A stretch of DNA of 64,000 nucleotides from Methylomonas rhizoryzae (GCF_008632455.1 NZ_CP043929.1:4216001-4280000); one strand, 5' to 3'. Counted from the first letter of the stretch, positions 44,239-53,222 are shown. Made by a program: numbers and translations. Notes: generated by a model from the sequence alone, not told the origin.

Positions 44239-44972
44239 ACGTTGCCGAACAAACCGCGCCGTCGCTCCTGAATTTCTCTACCGGTCTGAACGGTATCGTC
44301 GTCGCGTTGCCCGAAGAATTGGCAACCCTGACCGGCCGCAAACTAAAACCGGGAAACGTGCAGCGCGATGGCAATAGCTTGCTTGCGCTCAGCGGAGCGG
44401 GACCTAAAAATGCGGAGCAAGCTACGCAGGCACTGATTGCGCACGGCGCGACACGCTTGATCAGTTGGGGATGCGCGGCCGGACTAAGCGATACGCTTAA
44501 GCCGGGCGATTTGGTTATTCCGGAATCCATCGTCACTCCCCAACAAGCGCTCGCTCCGAACCCGGCGCTACGTAGCGCCGCCATTGCACAGCTGACTGGC
44601 GCTTGCAAGGTAATAAGCGACGATCTATACAGCGGCGGTGACTTAGTCACGCAAAGCAGTCAAAAGCGCAGCATCCATCAAAGCTACGGCGCAACAGCGT
44701 TAGACATGGAAAGCGCGGCGGTCGGCCGAGCCGCGCAAGCGGCCGGATTGCCTTTTCTGGCGATACGCAGCATTGCCGACCCGGCCCACATGGATCTACC
44801 GCCTGCCGTGTGCACCGCGCTGAATTCGCAGGGCCAAGTGGAGTTAAGCCGTCTGCTGTCCGCCTTGCTCAAAAACCCGCGGCAAATTCCGGCTCTAATC
44901 CGCTTAGGCTTATTTTTCCGCGCCGCGCAGAAAACACTGAGCGCCGCAGCCCGATTATTGCACTTGCCGTAA
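44235..44972 (+). CDS. hpnG: adenosylhopane nucleosidase HpnG
   Basis: A 245-residue purine nucleosidase/phosphorylase family protein that removes adenine from adenosylhopane to give ribosylhopane. Family features: IVVALPEELATL, LSGAGPKNAEQA, ISWGCAAGLSDTLKPGDLVI and LDMESAAVGRAAQAAGLPF, the last with the base and ribose contact residues. The start is GTG overlapping the shc stop by four bases. A basic, hydrophobic C-terminal segment may bind membranes. Confidence 0.93.
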   Translation: MNVAEQTAPSLLNFSTGLNGIVVALPEELATLTGRKLKPGNVQRDGNSLLALSGAGPKNAEQATQALIAHGATRLISWGCAAGLSDTLKPGDLVIPESIVTPQQALAPNPALRSAAIAQLTGACKVISDDLYSGGDLVTQSSQKRSIHQSYGATALDMESAAVGRAAQAAGLPFLAIRSIADPAHMDLPPAVCTALNSQGQVELSRLLSALLKNPRQIPALIRLGLFFRAAQKTLSAAARLLHLP

Positions 44973-45063
44973 ATAGCCATGACCGCTGTTCATGGCCGGA
45001 CTTTCCCGAACACCTAAGCGCTGCCTACCTAGTCCGTAGCAGCCGATTATCAAGAGGTATTAA

Positions 45064-46449
45064 ATGTCTTTTAGCATTGCCGATCTTTTCGCTCAGCATT
45101 TCAACGAGAAGTTCGACCTACACGAGCATTATTTAAACAACCAAATGGTGCGGGTGCTGCGCACCATAGGTTACGACCGCAACTACAAACGGGCGCTCGG
45201 CCAATACCTTTACGACGAAGACGGCAACGAATACCTGGATTTACTGAGCGGTTTCGGGGTATTCGCCATCGGCCGCAACCACCCGACGGTAATCGGCGCG
45301 CTAACCGAAACCTTGACCTTGGAATTGCCGAACTTGGTGCAAATGGACGTCTCCTTGCTTAGCGGGCTGTTGGCTAAAGAAATATTGGCGACCTGCCCGG
45401 ATAATTTGGACAAGATGTTTTTTTGCAATTCCGGCACGGAAGCGGTGGAAGCCGCCATCAAATTCGCCCGCTATACCACCAAGCGTTCGCGGGTGGTGTA
45501 TTGCGAGCACGGCTACCACGGCCTGACCATGGGTTCGTTATCGCTGAACGGCGAAGAAATTTTCCGCGAAGGTTTCGGACCGCTGTTACCCGAATGCAGC
45601 GCCGTGCCGTTCAACGACTTGGCCGCGTTGGAGCGCGCGTTGAGCGGCAAAGACGTTGCGGCATTCATCGTCGAACCGATTCAAGGCAAAGGCGTCAACC
45701 TGCCGGACGACAACTATTTACCGGAAGTCGAAAGGCTGTGTAAAAAATACGGCACCTTGTTCGTGGCCGACGAAATCCAAACCGGCATCGGCCGCACCGG
45801 CAAATTCTGGGCGATAGAACACTGGGGCGTCAAACCGGACATGATTTTAATGGCCAAAGCCTTGTCCGGCGGCTTTGTGCCGGTCGGCGGCGTGGCGATG
45901 ACCGCACACATCATGGACAGCGTATTCAATCGCATGGACAGAGCCGTGGTGCACGGCTCCACCTTTTCGAAAAACAACATGGCCATGGCGGCCGGCTTAG
46001 CCAGCTTGCACGTCATCCATGCGGAAAAATTGGTGGAAAATAGCGCCCGCGTCGGCGAGGACGTCATCGCCAGCATCAACGCGATGAGCGATAAATACGA
46101 ATTTTTGAAAGAAGCCCGCGGCAAGGGCTCGATGATAGCCATCGAATTTCATTCGCCGAAGAGCTTGGGGCTAAAGGCGGCCTGGGCCATGCTGGAAGCC
46201 GCCAATAAAGGCTTGTTCTGCCAGATGATTACCATACCGTTATTTAAGGAACACCGGGTCCTCAGCCAAGTGGCCGGCCACGGTATGAACGTGGTCAAAC
46301 TGCTGCCGCCGCTGAATCTGACGCCGAAAGACCGCGACTGGATAGTCGGCGCGATGGACAAAACCATTGCCGACACGCACAACGTCACCGGCTCGATTTG
46401 GACCTTGGGCAAAAACCTGGCCGGTCACGCTTTAAAAAACAAAAAATAA
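45064..46449 (+). CDS. hpnO: hopanoid aminotransferase HpnO
   Basis: A 461-residue class III aminotransferase with pyridoxal-phosphate Lys265 (MAKALSGG), Asp236-Glu237 (VADEIQTGIGRTG) and phosphate-binding CNSGTEAVEAA (121-131). In known hopanoid producers HpnO makes aminobacteriohopanetriol, the precursor of the 35-aminohopanoids of methanotrophs. Close kin include ornithine and acetylornithine aminotransferases, so the name depends on context; placement behind hpnG makes it strong. It starts 91 bases after hpnG. Confidence 0.9.
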   Translation: MSFSIADLFAQHFNEKFDLHEHYLNNQMVRVLRTIGYDRNYKRALGQYLYDEDGNEYLDLLSGFGVFAIGRNHPTVIGALTETLTLELPNLVQMDVSLLSGLLAKEILATCPDNLDKMFFCNSGTEAVEAAIKFARYTTKRSRVVYCEHGYHGLTMGSLSLNGEEIFREGFGPLLPECSAVPFNDLAALERALSGKDVAAFIVEPIQGKGVNLPDDNYLPEVERLCKKYGTLFVADEIQTGIGRTGKFWAIEHWGVKPDMILMAKALSGGFVPVGGVAMTAHIMDSVFNRMDRAVVHGSTFSKNNMAMAAGLASLHVIHAEKLVENSARVGEDVIASINAMSDKYEFLKEARGKGSMIAIEFHSPKSLGLKAAWAMLEAANKGLFCQMITIPLFKEHRVLSQVAGHGMNVVKLLPPLNLTPKDRDWIVGAMDKTIADTHNVTGSIWTLGKNLAGHALKNKK

Positions 46450-46461
46450 ACAGGAAGTCCC

Positions 46462-46821
46462 ATGCGCTTAATCAGCAAGCTAGTGTTTGTTTTATCTTTA
46501 ATCACCAGCTGCGGCGTGCATGCACACGCAGTAGTCACCCACAATTCGCTGGCATTGAAACCGGTACCGGTCAATCAAGCCAGCCAAGTCGAGTTGTCTT
46601 TCAACTCCAAAGTCGAGCTGGATCTATCGGAAATTCATCTGGTCAGCGCCGGCGACAAGATGCAAGTCATCGAGGCCGTCCCCGGCGACAAACCCGGTAA
46701 AGTGCTGTTGAATCTACCGGCTTTAATGCCGGGCGAATACGCCATCAAACTGAAAGTTTTCGCCGCCGACGGCCATTTAAGCGAAGACTTGTTGCGTTTT
46801 TTTGTCAAACAACCCCAATAA
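46462..46821 (+). CDS. copC: CopC-type periplasmic copper protein
   Basis: A 119-residue secreted protein of the CopC/YobA family. The signal peptide ends around GVHA, leaving His as the first mature residue (HAVVTHNSLA), which is the usual N-terminal copper brace together with a later His (ADGH). The remaining 95 residues form the expected beta-sandwich. It is followed at once by copD. In methanotrophs copCD genes often accompany copper acquisition for methane oxidation; here they lie inside the hopanoid locus. Confidence 0.9.
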   Translation: MRLISKLVFVLSLITSCGVHAHAVVTHNSLALKPVPVNQASQVELSFNSKVELDLSEIHLVSAGDKMQVIEAVPGDKPGKVLLNLPALMPGEYAIKLKVFAADGHLSEDLLRFFVKQPQ

Positions 46822-46824
46822 CGT

Positions 46825-48456
46825 ATGGAAGGCATAGCTGATTACCTAGACTCTCTGATCGGCGGCATCGATCTGACGTTTTATTCGATCGCCATCGGCG
46901 GCCTACTGTGGGGCTGGTTGATTCTGAAACCCTGGGAAGACGAAACCCGTTTCAATAACGCGCTGTTGGAGAAAACCGTAGCGCTGATTCAATTCGGCAG
47001 CAAGGCGTTGATTTTTACCCAATTGTCGAAAATCGGCCTAAAAATCTGGCTGATGTCGGTTACCTTGGGCAAATCGCCGTTTCCGGCATTTTTCCATACC
47101 GTACAATTCAACGCCGGCATCGCCCGCGCCGCGTCCGCCGCCGTGTTGTTTTACTACGTCAAAACCGCTTTGAGCAAACACTTGCGTAGCGAACAACGCT
47201 GGCTGACCGCAAATGCCATTCTATTGCCGCTAGTCGTTTCCGCCGCTTGGCTGGTACACGGCGCCAGCCGCCTGGAAGACCGTGGTTTGTTGATGAGCAT
47301 CACGGTCATCCATCAAATCGCCGCAGCGGCTTGGGTAGGCGGAATCTTTCAATTACTGGCGATTTGGCGCTTGAAAAAACGCAATCTGGTCGGCGTGGAA
47401 TTATGGCCTGTCGTACTCAAGCGCTTCTCGGTATTGGGCGTAGGTGCCGTCGTGGTACTGCTGCTTACCGGTACACCGCTGGCCTGGTACTACATCCGCA
47501 CCTTCCAAGGCTTTATCGGCGCCGGCTACGGCAACCTGTTGATGGTGAAAATCATGATGATGGGGCTAGCCTTGGGCTTCGCCTGGCTAAACCGCCAAGC
47601 CGTGGTCGAATTTTTCGAAAGTCGCAGCCTTTACACCTTAACCGCTAAAGTACCGTACTACATCGAAGCGGAAACCTTGGTGCTGTTGACCATATTGTTC
47701 ACCGCCGCCAGTTTGGCCTCGCAACCGCCTTCCATGGACATCCCCAGTCTTACCGCAACTTGGCAAGAAGTGTTAGGCATGTTCGAGCCGCGCCTTCCGC
47801 GCTACACCTCACCCAGCCACGAAGCGCTATTGGCCGGCGAACCCGGCCGGGTGGCAATTGTCGGCCAAGTACCGTCGGAAGCCGCTACCGCTTGGTCGGA
47901 CTACAACCATAATATCTCCGGCATTTTCCTAACCACGATGAGCTTTTTCGCCATGCTGTCGTATTCGGCGCGTTTTCATCGCTGGGCGCGCTTTTGGCCG
48001 GTCGGTTTTATGCTGCTGGGAGTATTTTTATTTTTCCGTAGCGATGCGGAAACCTGGCCGCTAGGACCCATAGGTTTTTGGGACAGTACCTTCAACAACG
48101 GCGAGGTGCTGCAACATAGAATCGCCACCTTTTTGGTATTCGGCCTGGGTTGGATGGAAATCAAAGCCCGCATTGCCAAAGAACCGGGAATGCTGCCGTT
48201 CGTTTTTCCGTTACTGGCGGCTTTCGGCGGCATGATGCTATTGGCCCATTCCCATGTCGGGTTCGAACCTAAAACCGCATTTTTGATTCAAGTGGGGCAT
48301 ACGCTGATGGGCGTATTCTCCTTGATCCTTGCATGCGGCCGCTGGCTGGAATTGAAATTGGATGCTCCTGGCAAAAACATCGCCGGCTTCATCTCAGTGT
48401 TCGCCCTGTTTCAGATAGGCATCGTCCTGATGTTCTATCGTGAACCCTTGTACTGA
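46825..48456 (+). CDS. copD: CopD-family copper membrane protein, extended
   Basis: A 543-residue polytopic membrane protein. Residues 1-300 contain about eight hydrophobic helices and match CopD (AAAWVGGIFQLLAIW, FSVLGVGAVVVLLLTGTPLA). Residues 300-375 form a soluble loop, and 375-543 add more helices with His residues (WSDYNHNISGIF, LLAHSHVGFE) beyond the usual CopD core. CopD is thought to move copper into the cytoplasm with CopC. The ATG is 3 bases after copC and the stop is 2 bases before dxs copy 2. Confidence 0.88.
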   Translation: MEGIADYLDSLIGGIDLTFYSIAIGGLLWGWLILKPWEDETRFNNALLEKTVALIQFGSKALIFTQLSKIGLKIWLMSVTLGKSPFPAFFHTVQFNAGIARAASAAVLFYYVKTALSKHLRSEQRWLTANAILLPLVVSAAWLVHGASRLEDRGLLMSITVIHQIAAAAWVGGIFQLLAIWRLKKRNLVGVELWPVVLKRFSVLGVGAVVVLLLTGTPLAWYYIRTFQGFIGAGYGNLLMVKIMMMGLALGFAWLNRQAVVEFFESRSLYTLTAKVPYYIEAETLVLLTILFTAASLASQPPSMDIPSLTATWQEVLGMFEPRLPRYTSPSHEALLAGEPGRVAIVGQVPSEAATAWSDYNHNISGIFLTTMSFFAMLSYSARFHRWARFWPVGFMLLGVFLFFRSDAETWPLGPIGFWDSTFNNGEVLQHRIATFLVFGLGWMEIKARIAKEPGMLPFVFPLLAAFGGMMLLAHSHVGFEPKTAFLIQVGHTLMGVFSLILACGRWLELKLDAPGKNIAGFISVFALFQIGIVLMFYREPLY

Positions 48457-48458
48457 TT

Positions 48459-50318
48459 ATGAACCTGTCAACCGACTACAAATTACTGAATACCATCAAC
48501 AGCCCTGCGGACCTGCGCCAGCTGCCCAAGGACAAGCTGAGAGCCCTGGCCGACGAAGTACGCTGCTTTTTGACCCATTCGGTCAGCATCTCCGGCGGTC
48601 ATTTCGCCGCCGGCCTGGGCACGGTGGAATTGACTGTGGCCTTGCACTACGTCTACAACACCCCGGTCGATCAACTGGTGTGGGACGTCGGCCATCAGGC
48701 GTATCCGCACAAGATTCTGACCGGCCGCAAAGACCGCATGACCACGATACGCACTCTGGGCGGGGTGTCGGCCTTCCCGTCCCGCGACGAGAGCGAGTAC
48801 GACGCCTTCGGAGTCGGCCATTCCAGTACCTCGATCAGCGCCGCCTTGGGCATGGCCATCGCGTCGCAATTGCGCGGCGAAGACAAGAAAATGGTGGCCA
48901 TCATCGGCGACGGCTCCATCACCGGCGGCATGGCTTACGAGGCGATGAACCACGCCGGCGACGTCAACGCCAATCTGCTGGTGATTTTGAACGACAACGA
49001 CATGTCGATTTCCCCGCCGGTCGGGGCGATGAACAATTACTTGACCAAGGTGTTGTCCAGCAAGTTGTATTCGTCGGTGCGCGAGGAGAGCAAGAAAGCC
49101 TTGTCCGGCATGCCTAGCGTGTGGGAGTTGGCCCGCAAGGCCGAGGAACACGTCAAAGGCATGATCGTGCCGGGTACCTTGTTCGAAGAATTGGGCTTCA
49201 ATTATTTCGGCCCGATCGACGGCCACGATCTGGAGGTGTTGGTCTCCACCCTGGAAAATCTGAAAAACATCCCCGGTCCGGTGTTTTTGCACGTGGTGAC
49301 TAAAAAAGGCAAGGGGTTCGCGCCGGCCGAGAAAGATCCTTTGGCCTACCACGGCGTGCCGGCCTTCGACCCGACCAAGGATTGCCTGCCGAAAAGCCAG
49401 GCCGGCCAGCCGACCTACACCGAGGTGTTCGGCCGCTGGCTGTGCGACATGGCCGCCAAGGACGAGCGTCTGCTCGGCATTACGCCGGCAATGCGCGAAG
49501 GTTCGGGCTTGGTGGCGTTTTCCCAAAAATACCCGAAGCGCTATTTCGACGTGGCCATCGCCGAACAGCACGCGGTGACGCTGGCCGCCGGCCAGGCCTG
49601 CCAGGGCGCCAAGCCGGTGCTGGCGATTTATTCGACGTTTTTGCAACGCGGCTACGACCAATTGATCCACGACGTGGCTTTGCAGAATCTGGACGTGTTG
49701 TTCGCACTGGACAGGGCCGGCCTGGTCGGCCCGGACGGCCCGACCCACGCCGGCGCCTTCGATTTCAGCTATTTGCGCTGCATTCCGAATATGCTGATCA
49801 TGGCCCCGGCCGACGAAAACGAGTGCCGGCAGATGCTGACCACCGGTTTCAACCACCCCGGCCCGGCGGCGGTGCGCTATCCGCGCGGCAAAGGCCCCGG
49901 CGTGGCGATAGACCCGGCCTTGACCGAATTGCCGATCGGTAAAGCGCACATCCGCCACCAGGGCGGGCGCATCGCGATTCTGGCCTGGGGCGCCATGGTG
50001 GCGCCGGCCGCGGAAGCCGGCCAGCCCTTGGGCGCTACCGTGGTCAACATGCGCTTCGTCAAACCCTTCGACCAGGCCTTGGTGCTGGAGCTGGCCAAAA
50101 CCCACGAGGTGTTGGTGACCGTGGAGGAAAACGTCATCGCCGGCGGGGCCGGCAGCGCGATCCTGGAGTTTTTGCAAGCACAGAAAATTCTGCTGCCGGT
50201 GTTGAACATCGGTCTGCCGGACCGCTTCGTCGAGCAAGGCAGCCGCGAGGAGCTCTTGAGTCTGGTCGGCCTGGACTCTCAGGGCATTTCCGCTAAAATC
50301 CAGGCGTTCTGCGCTTGA
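48459..50318 (+). CDS. dxs: 1-deoxy-D-xylulose-5-phosphate synthase, copy 2
   Basis: A 619-residue protein with the same sequence as copy 1 after about residue 15; the first residues read MNLSTDYKLLNTINS here and MSLSGTYPLLNTIQC in copy 1. All catalytic parts are the same and intact, so it should be active. It begins 2 bases after copD and ends 10 bases before gloB, at the end of the hopanoid and copper gene run, giving a dxs under a different promoter from copy 1. That would allow isoprenoid supply to rise together with hopanoid synthesis. Confidence 0.97.
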   Translation: MNLSTDYKLLNTINSPADLRQLPKDKLRALADEVRCFLTHSVSISGGHFAAGLGTVELTVALHYVYNTPVDQLVWDVGHQAYPHKILTGRKDRMTTIRTLGGVSAFPSRDESEYDAFGVGHSSTSISAALGMAIASQLRGEDKKMVAIIGDGSITGGMAYEAMNHAGDVNANLLVILNDNDMSISPPVGAMNNYLTKVLSSKLYSSVREESKKALSGMPSVWELARKAEEHVKGMIVPGTLFEELGFNYFGPIDGHDLEVLVSTLENLKNIPGPVFLHVVTKKGKGFAPAEKDPLAYHGVPAFDPTKDCLPKSQAGQPTYTEVFGRWLCDMAAKDERLLGITPAMREGSGLVAFSQKYPKRYFDVAIAEQHAVTLAAGQACQGAKPVLAIYSTFLQRGYDQLIHDVALQNLDVLFALDRAGLVGPDGPTHAGAFDFSYLRCIPNMLIMAPADENECRQMLTTGFNHPGPAAVRYPRGKGPGVAIDPALTELPIGKAHIRHQGGRIAILAWGAMVAPAAEAGQPLGATVVNMRFVKPFDQALVLELAKTHEVLVTVEENVIAGGAGSAILEFLQAQKILLPVLNIGLPDRFVEQGSREELLSLVGLDSQGISAKIQAFCA

Positions 50319-50319
50319 T
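48502..50319 (+). repeat. 1.82-kb near-identical repeat, copy 2
   Basis: Second copy of the block at 35531-37348. Upstream of 48502 and downstream of 50319 the two loci share nothing apparent. No insertion sequence or target-site repeat is visible at either edge. Confidence 0.95.
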
Positions 50320-50328
50320 GTTTAAACC

Positions 50329-51099
50329 ATGTTGGAAATCCGCCTACTACCGGTTCTCAGCGACAATTACATCTATTTGCTGCACGAGCCTAACTCAGGC
50401 AAAACTGCGGCGGTAGACCCTGCCGTCGCGGAACCGGTATTAGCCGCTCTGGAATTAAATGGCTGGCATCTGGATTTCATTTTCAACACCCACCACCACA
50501 CCGATCACATCGGCGGTAACCTGCAATTGAAGCAAGCGACCGGCTGCCGGATCGTAGGTGCCACGGCGGATAGGCAACGCATACCCGGCATCGATATCGG
50601 CCTGGGCGACGGCGAGCGTATTGCCTTAGGCAACGCCGAATTTCAAGTCTTGGATACGCCCGGTCACACTTGCGGACACATCGTTTACTATTGTGCAGAT
50701 AGCGCCGCATTGTTTTGTGGAGATACCTTGTTCGCATTAGGCTGTGGACGCTTGTTCGAAGGTAGCGCCGAACAGCTTTGGCGCTCTTTGCAAAAACTCA
50801 AAGAATTACCGGGCTCGACCCGGGTCTATTGTGCCCACGAGTACACCCAGGCCAACGCGCGATTTGCGCTGAGCGTGGAAACGGATAATGCCGAGCTTAA
50901 GCGGCGCGCCGCCGAGATCGATCAATTACGCCTACAAAACCTGCCAACCTTACCGTCGACCCTCGCGCTCGAATTGGCGACCAACCCGTTTATGCGCGAA
51001 CATAGCGCCAGTATTCGTACTGCGGTCGGCGCCGCTGCCTCGGATACGCCGGCAGCAGCATTCGCCAAAATCCGCTTGGCAAAAGACCGGTTTCGGTGA
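50329..51099 (+). CDS. gloB: hydroxyacylglutathione hydrolase (glyoxalase II)
   Basis: A 256-residue metallo-beta-lactamase-fold hydrolase that splits S-lactoylglutathione into lactate and glutathione. The metal site HxHxDH is at His55-His57-Asp59-His60 (THHHTDHIGG). Further metal ligands lie in DTPGHTCGHI and GDTLFALGCGRLFEG, and CAHEYTQANARF is a family landmark. Length is normal. It converges on rlmG with no gap. Confidence 0.96.
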   Translation: MLEIRLLPVLSDNYIYLLHEPNSGKTAAVDPAVAEPVLAALELNGWHLDFIFNTHHHTDHIGGNLQLKQATGCRIVGATADRQRIPGIDIGLGDGERIALGNAEFQVLDTPGHTCGHIVYYCADSAALFCGDTLFALGCGRLFEGSAEQLWRSLQKLKELPGSTRVYCAHEYTQANARFALSVETDNAELKRRAAEIDQLRLQNLPTLPSTLALELATNPFMREHSASIRTAVGAAASDTPAAAFAKIRLAKDRFR

Positions 51100-52227
51100 T
51101 TAACGCTTAAACGCCTTCACGATCACGAATTTGGGGTTAGCCGCCACCTGCTCCCAGTTACCGAACAATTTTTTCAAGCTATGGTGGTATTGCAAATGCC
51201 GGTTGCCTATCACCCGCAGTTCTCCTCCCCGGCGCAACACCTGATGCGCTTGCCGGAACATCTGCCAAGCAATTTGATCGCCGATCGCATGTTGCTGATG
51301 AAAAGGCGGATTGCAAATAATGCAATCGGCAGTTTCGCCAATAAAACCGCTCAAGGCGTCGTTAACTTTGAATTCGGCATGACGTGCGGGAAACGCCCGC
51401 GCAAAATTTTCGCGGGCCGAAGCGACTGCCATAAAGGATTCGTCTACAAAGGTGACCGTTGCGTTTGGCAATAACAAGGCCAATTTCATGCCGACGATGC
51501 CGTTGCCGCAACCTAAATCGATCAGTTGCCGGTATTCCGGGTTATCCGGCAAGTGCTGAAGCAAAAACCGGGTACCGATATCCAAACTGTCGCGGGAAAA
51601 TACGTTGGCATGATTGCTGATCACCCAATCGGAATGCTCCAAGCGGTACGCAAGCGGATAAGGATTGATAGGAGGAACCAAGTTCGGATCCGGATCGGCA
51701 AAGATCAGACGGGCTTTTTTTACCGCTAACGAAGTTCGGGTCGGACCTAGTAAACCTTCCAGCAGTTTCCAAACTCCTGCCGGCAGATTTTTCACCATTC
51801 CGGCCACGATGACTTGGCTGTTTGATTGCAAAAACGGTCGTAAACGATGCAGCTGATATTCCAGTAAGGCCAAATTCTTGGGCACTTTGACCAATAAGTA
51901 ATCGATCGCTTTACTCGGCCGGCTCAAACTATCCAGCAAATTCACCGCTTCTACATCTATCCCGTTCATACGGCAATTTTGCAGGGTTGCCTGTTGCGAC
52001 AAATACGAATCGGAAATAGCAATCGGCGAATAGGCATGCAGCGCAAGACTCAAAGCCCCGAAGCTATCGTTCAGCAACACGATGCTAGAGTCTTGGTTTA
52101 GCTTATCGCCCGCTAAAAACTCGAGCAAATATTCGTCGGCGGCATCCCAAGCGCGCAGTTGATCGTGCTTGCGGTAAGGCAATCGCCTTAATTCGAAACG
52201 GCCGTACGGAGAATAGAAGATCGACAT
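51100..52227 (-). CDS. rlmG: 23S rRNA guanine-1835 N2-methyltransferase RlmG
   Basis: A 375-residue RsmC/RlmG-type methyltransferase with an N-terminal degenerate and a C-terminal catalytic Rossmann domain. The S-adenosylmethionine motif DLGCGNGIVG is at 237-246 and the target-base motif NPPF at 306-309 (ICNPPFHQQHA). RsmC is the nearest alternative, but the overall segments (NPYPLAYRLE, NHANVFSRDSLDIGTRFLLQ) fit RlmG. ATG 52227 is chosen; a longer frame adds 16 residues without a family match. Confidence 0.88.
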   Translation of the reverse strand: MSIFYSPYGRFELRRLPYRKHDQLRAWDAADEYLLEFLAGDKLNQDSSIVLLNDSFGALSLALHAYSPIAISDSYLSQQATLQNCRMNGIDVEAVNLLDSLSRPSKAIDYLLVKVPKNLALLEYQLHRLRPFLQSNSQVIVAGMVKNLPAGVWKLLEGLLGPTRTSLAVKKARLIFADPDPNLVPPINPYPLAYRLEHSDWVISNHANVFSRDSLDIGTRFLLQHLPDNPEYRQLIDLGCGNGIVGMKLALLLPNATVTFVDESFMAVASARENFARAFPARHAEFKVNDALSGFIGETADCIICNPPFHQQHAIGDQIAWQMFRQAHQVLRRGGELRVIGNRHLQYHHSLKKLFGNWEQVAANPKFVIVKAFKR

Positions 52228-52299
52228 GAGAGCGGGTGGTTGACAGCGACAAACTGCCACGCGACGAATTGCCACATTTAAAATCTATATGCTATTAGT

Positions 52300-52393
52300 T
52301 AGACTACTGGCGACTCTTGTATGCGTCCCGAAAGGGAAAAGAGTTACTTCCCTCTCCTCAGGTCAGGTTTCTTGTCGTACCTGACCTTTTTTT
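52300..52393 (+). ncRNA. candidate small RNA with C/U-rich linker
   Basis: No gene fits here, yet a structured transcript does. ACTCTT (52313-52318) pairs with AAGAGT (52339-52344) and encloses TCCC-GAAA-GGGA (52326-52337), a hairpin with a GNRA tetraloop. A single-stranded CTTCCCTCTCCTC follows, complementary to Shine-Dalgarno sequences. It ends with an intrinsic terminator (52360-52393). A TTGCCA at 52269 with AT-rich sequence downstream may be the promoter. I do not recognise an Rfam family. Confidence 0.5.
52360..52393 (+). terminator. strong plus-strand intrinsic terminator
   Basis: AGGTCAGGT (52360-52368) pairs perfectly with ACCTGACCT (52379-52387), followed by a T-run. It points away from rlmG and faces tatD, so neither neighbouring gene uses it as an exit signal on its own strand. 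Confidence 0.85.
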
Positions 52394-52411
52394 GCAGCAT
52401 TCGCTAAACAA

Positions 52412-53185
52412 TCAATGCGGCGCAAACAAGCGTTTGAAGTTTTGAGTGGATAGTTCGGCAATTTCCTCTATCGTAGTCCCGCGCAACTCGGCTATATGTT
52501 CCGCCACGTGACGCACATATAAGGGATAATTCGGTTTGCCTCGGTACGGTACGGGCGCCAAATAGGGCGAGTCGGTTTCGATCAGAAACCGGTCTGCCGG
52601 TACTTTTTGGGCTACTTCCTTAATCGCCTGCGCGTTCTTAAAGGTCACAATACCTGAAAAAGAAATGTAAAAATTCAGGTCCAAGGCCTTTTGCGCGTAG
52701 TCCCAATCCTCGGTAAAACAATGGATGACGCCGCCCACCCTATCGGCATTTTGTTCCGCCAGCACTTTCAACGCATCCTGACCTGCTTCGCGGGTATGAA
52801 TGATCAACGGCTTGTTCAATTGTTTAGCCGCTTCGATATGATTGCGAAAACGGCGAAATTGCCAAGCCAAATCCCCACTGCTGCGAAAATAATCCAAGCC
52901 GGTTTCGCCTATCGCAATCACCTTGTCGTTATCGGCCAGTCGCAACAATTCGTCCACCGATGGATCGCGACCCTCGGTCACATTGGGATGCACGCCTACC
53001 GATAGGGAAATGTCTTGATAGGGACTCACCAAGGCGGCCATATCGGCATAAGATTCCAAATCGATGCCGATACATAACATATGGCGAATCTGTTGCTCTC
53101 TGGCCGTTTGCATAAAAAGCGAGAAATCGTGCCGGTACGGTGCCAGATCGATACGATCCAGGTGGCAATGCGAGTCTATAAACAT
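52412..53185 (-). CDS. tatD: TatD-family metal-dependent hydrolase
   Basis: A 257-residue TIM-barrel DNase/hydrolase (YcfH-like). Metal ligands: His6 and His8 (DSHCHLD), Glu in IGETGLDYF, and IHTREAG, HCFTEDW and LIETDSPYLAP with the final Asp. Members remove nucleotides from the 3' end of DNA. Last gene of the acpP to tatD operon, 38 bases after pilZ, as in Pseudomonas. Confidence 0.94.
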   Translation of the reverse strand: MFIDSHCHLDRIDLAPYRHDFSLFMQTAREQQIRHMLCIGIDLESYADMAALVSPYQDISLSVGVHPNVTEGRDPSVDELLRLADNDKVIAIGETGLDYFRSSGDLAWQFRRFRNHIEAAKQLNKPLIIHTREAGQDALKVLAEQNADRVGGVIHCFTEDWDYAQKALDLNFYISFSGIVTFKNAQAIKEVAQKVPADRFLIETDSPYLAPVPYRGKPNYPLYVRHVAEHIAELRGTTIEEIAELSTQNFKRLFAPH

Positions 53186-53222
53186 GGGGCAGTATGGTCT
53201 TACGTGTTGATTGCGTAAGAAT

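Noticed and set aside
52300..52393. Signal recognition particle RNA or a known riboswitch
   Set aside because: It has the short string CAGGTCAGG also found in SRP RNA, but lacks the conserved tetraloop and symmetric loop of that RNA, and no riboswitch core is recognisable.
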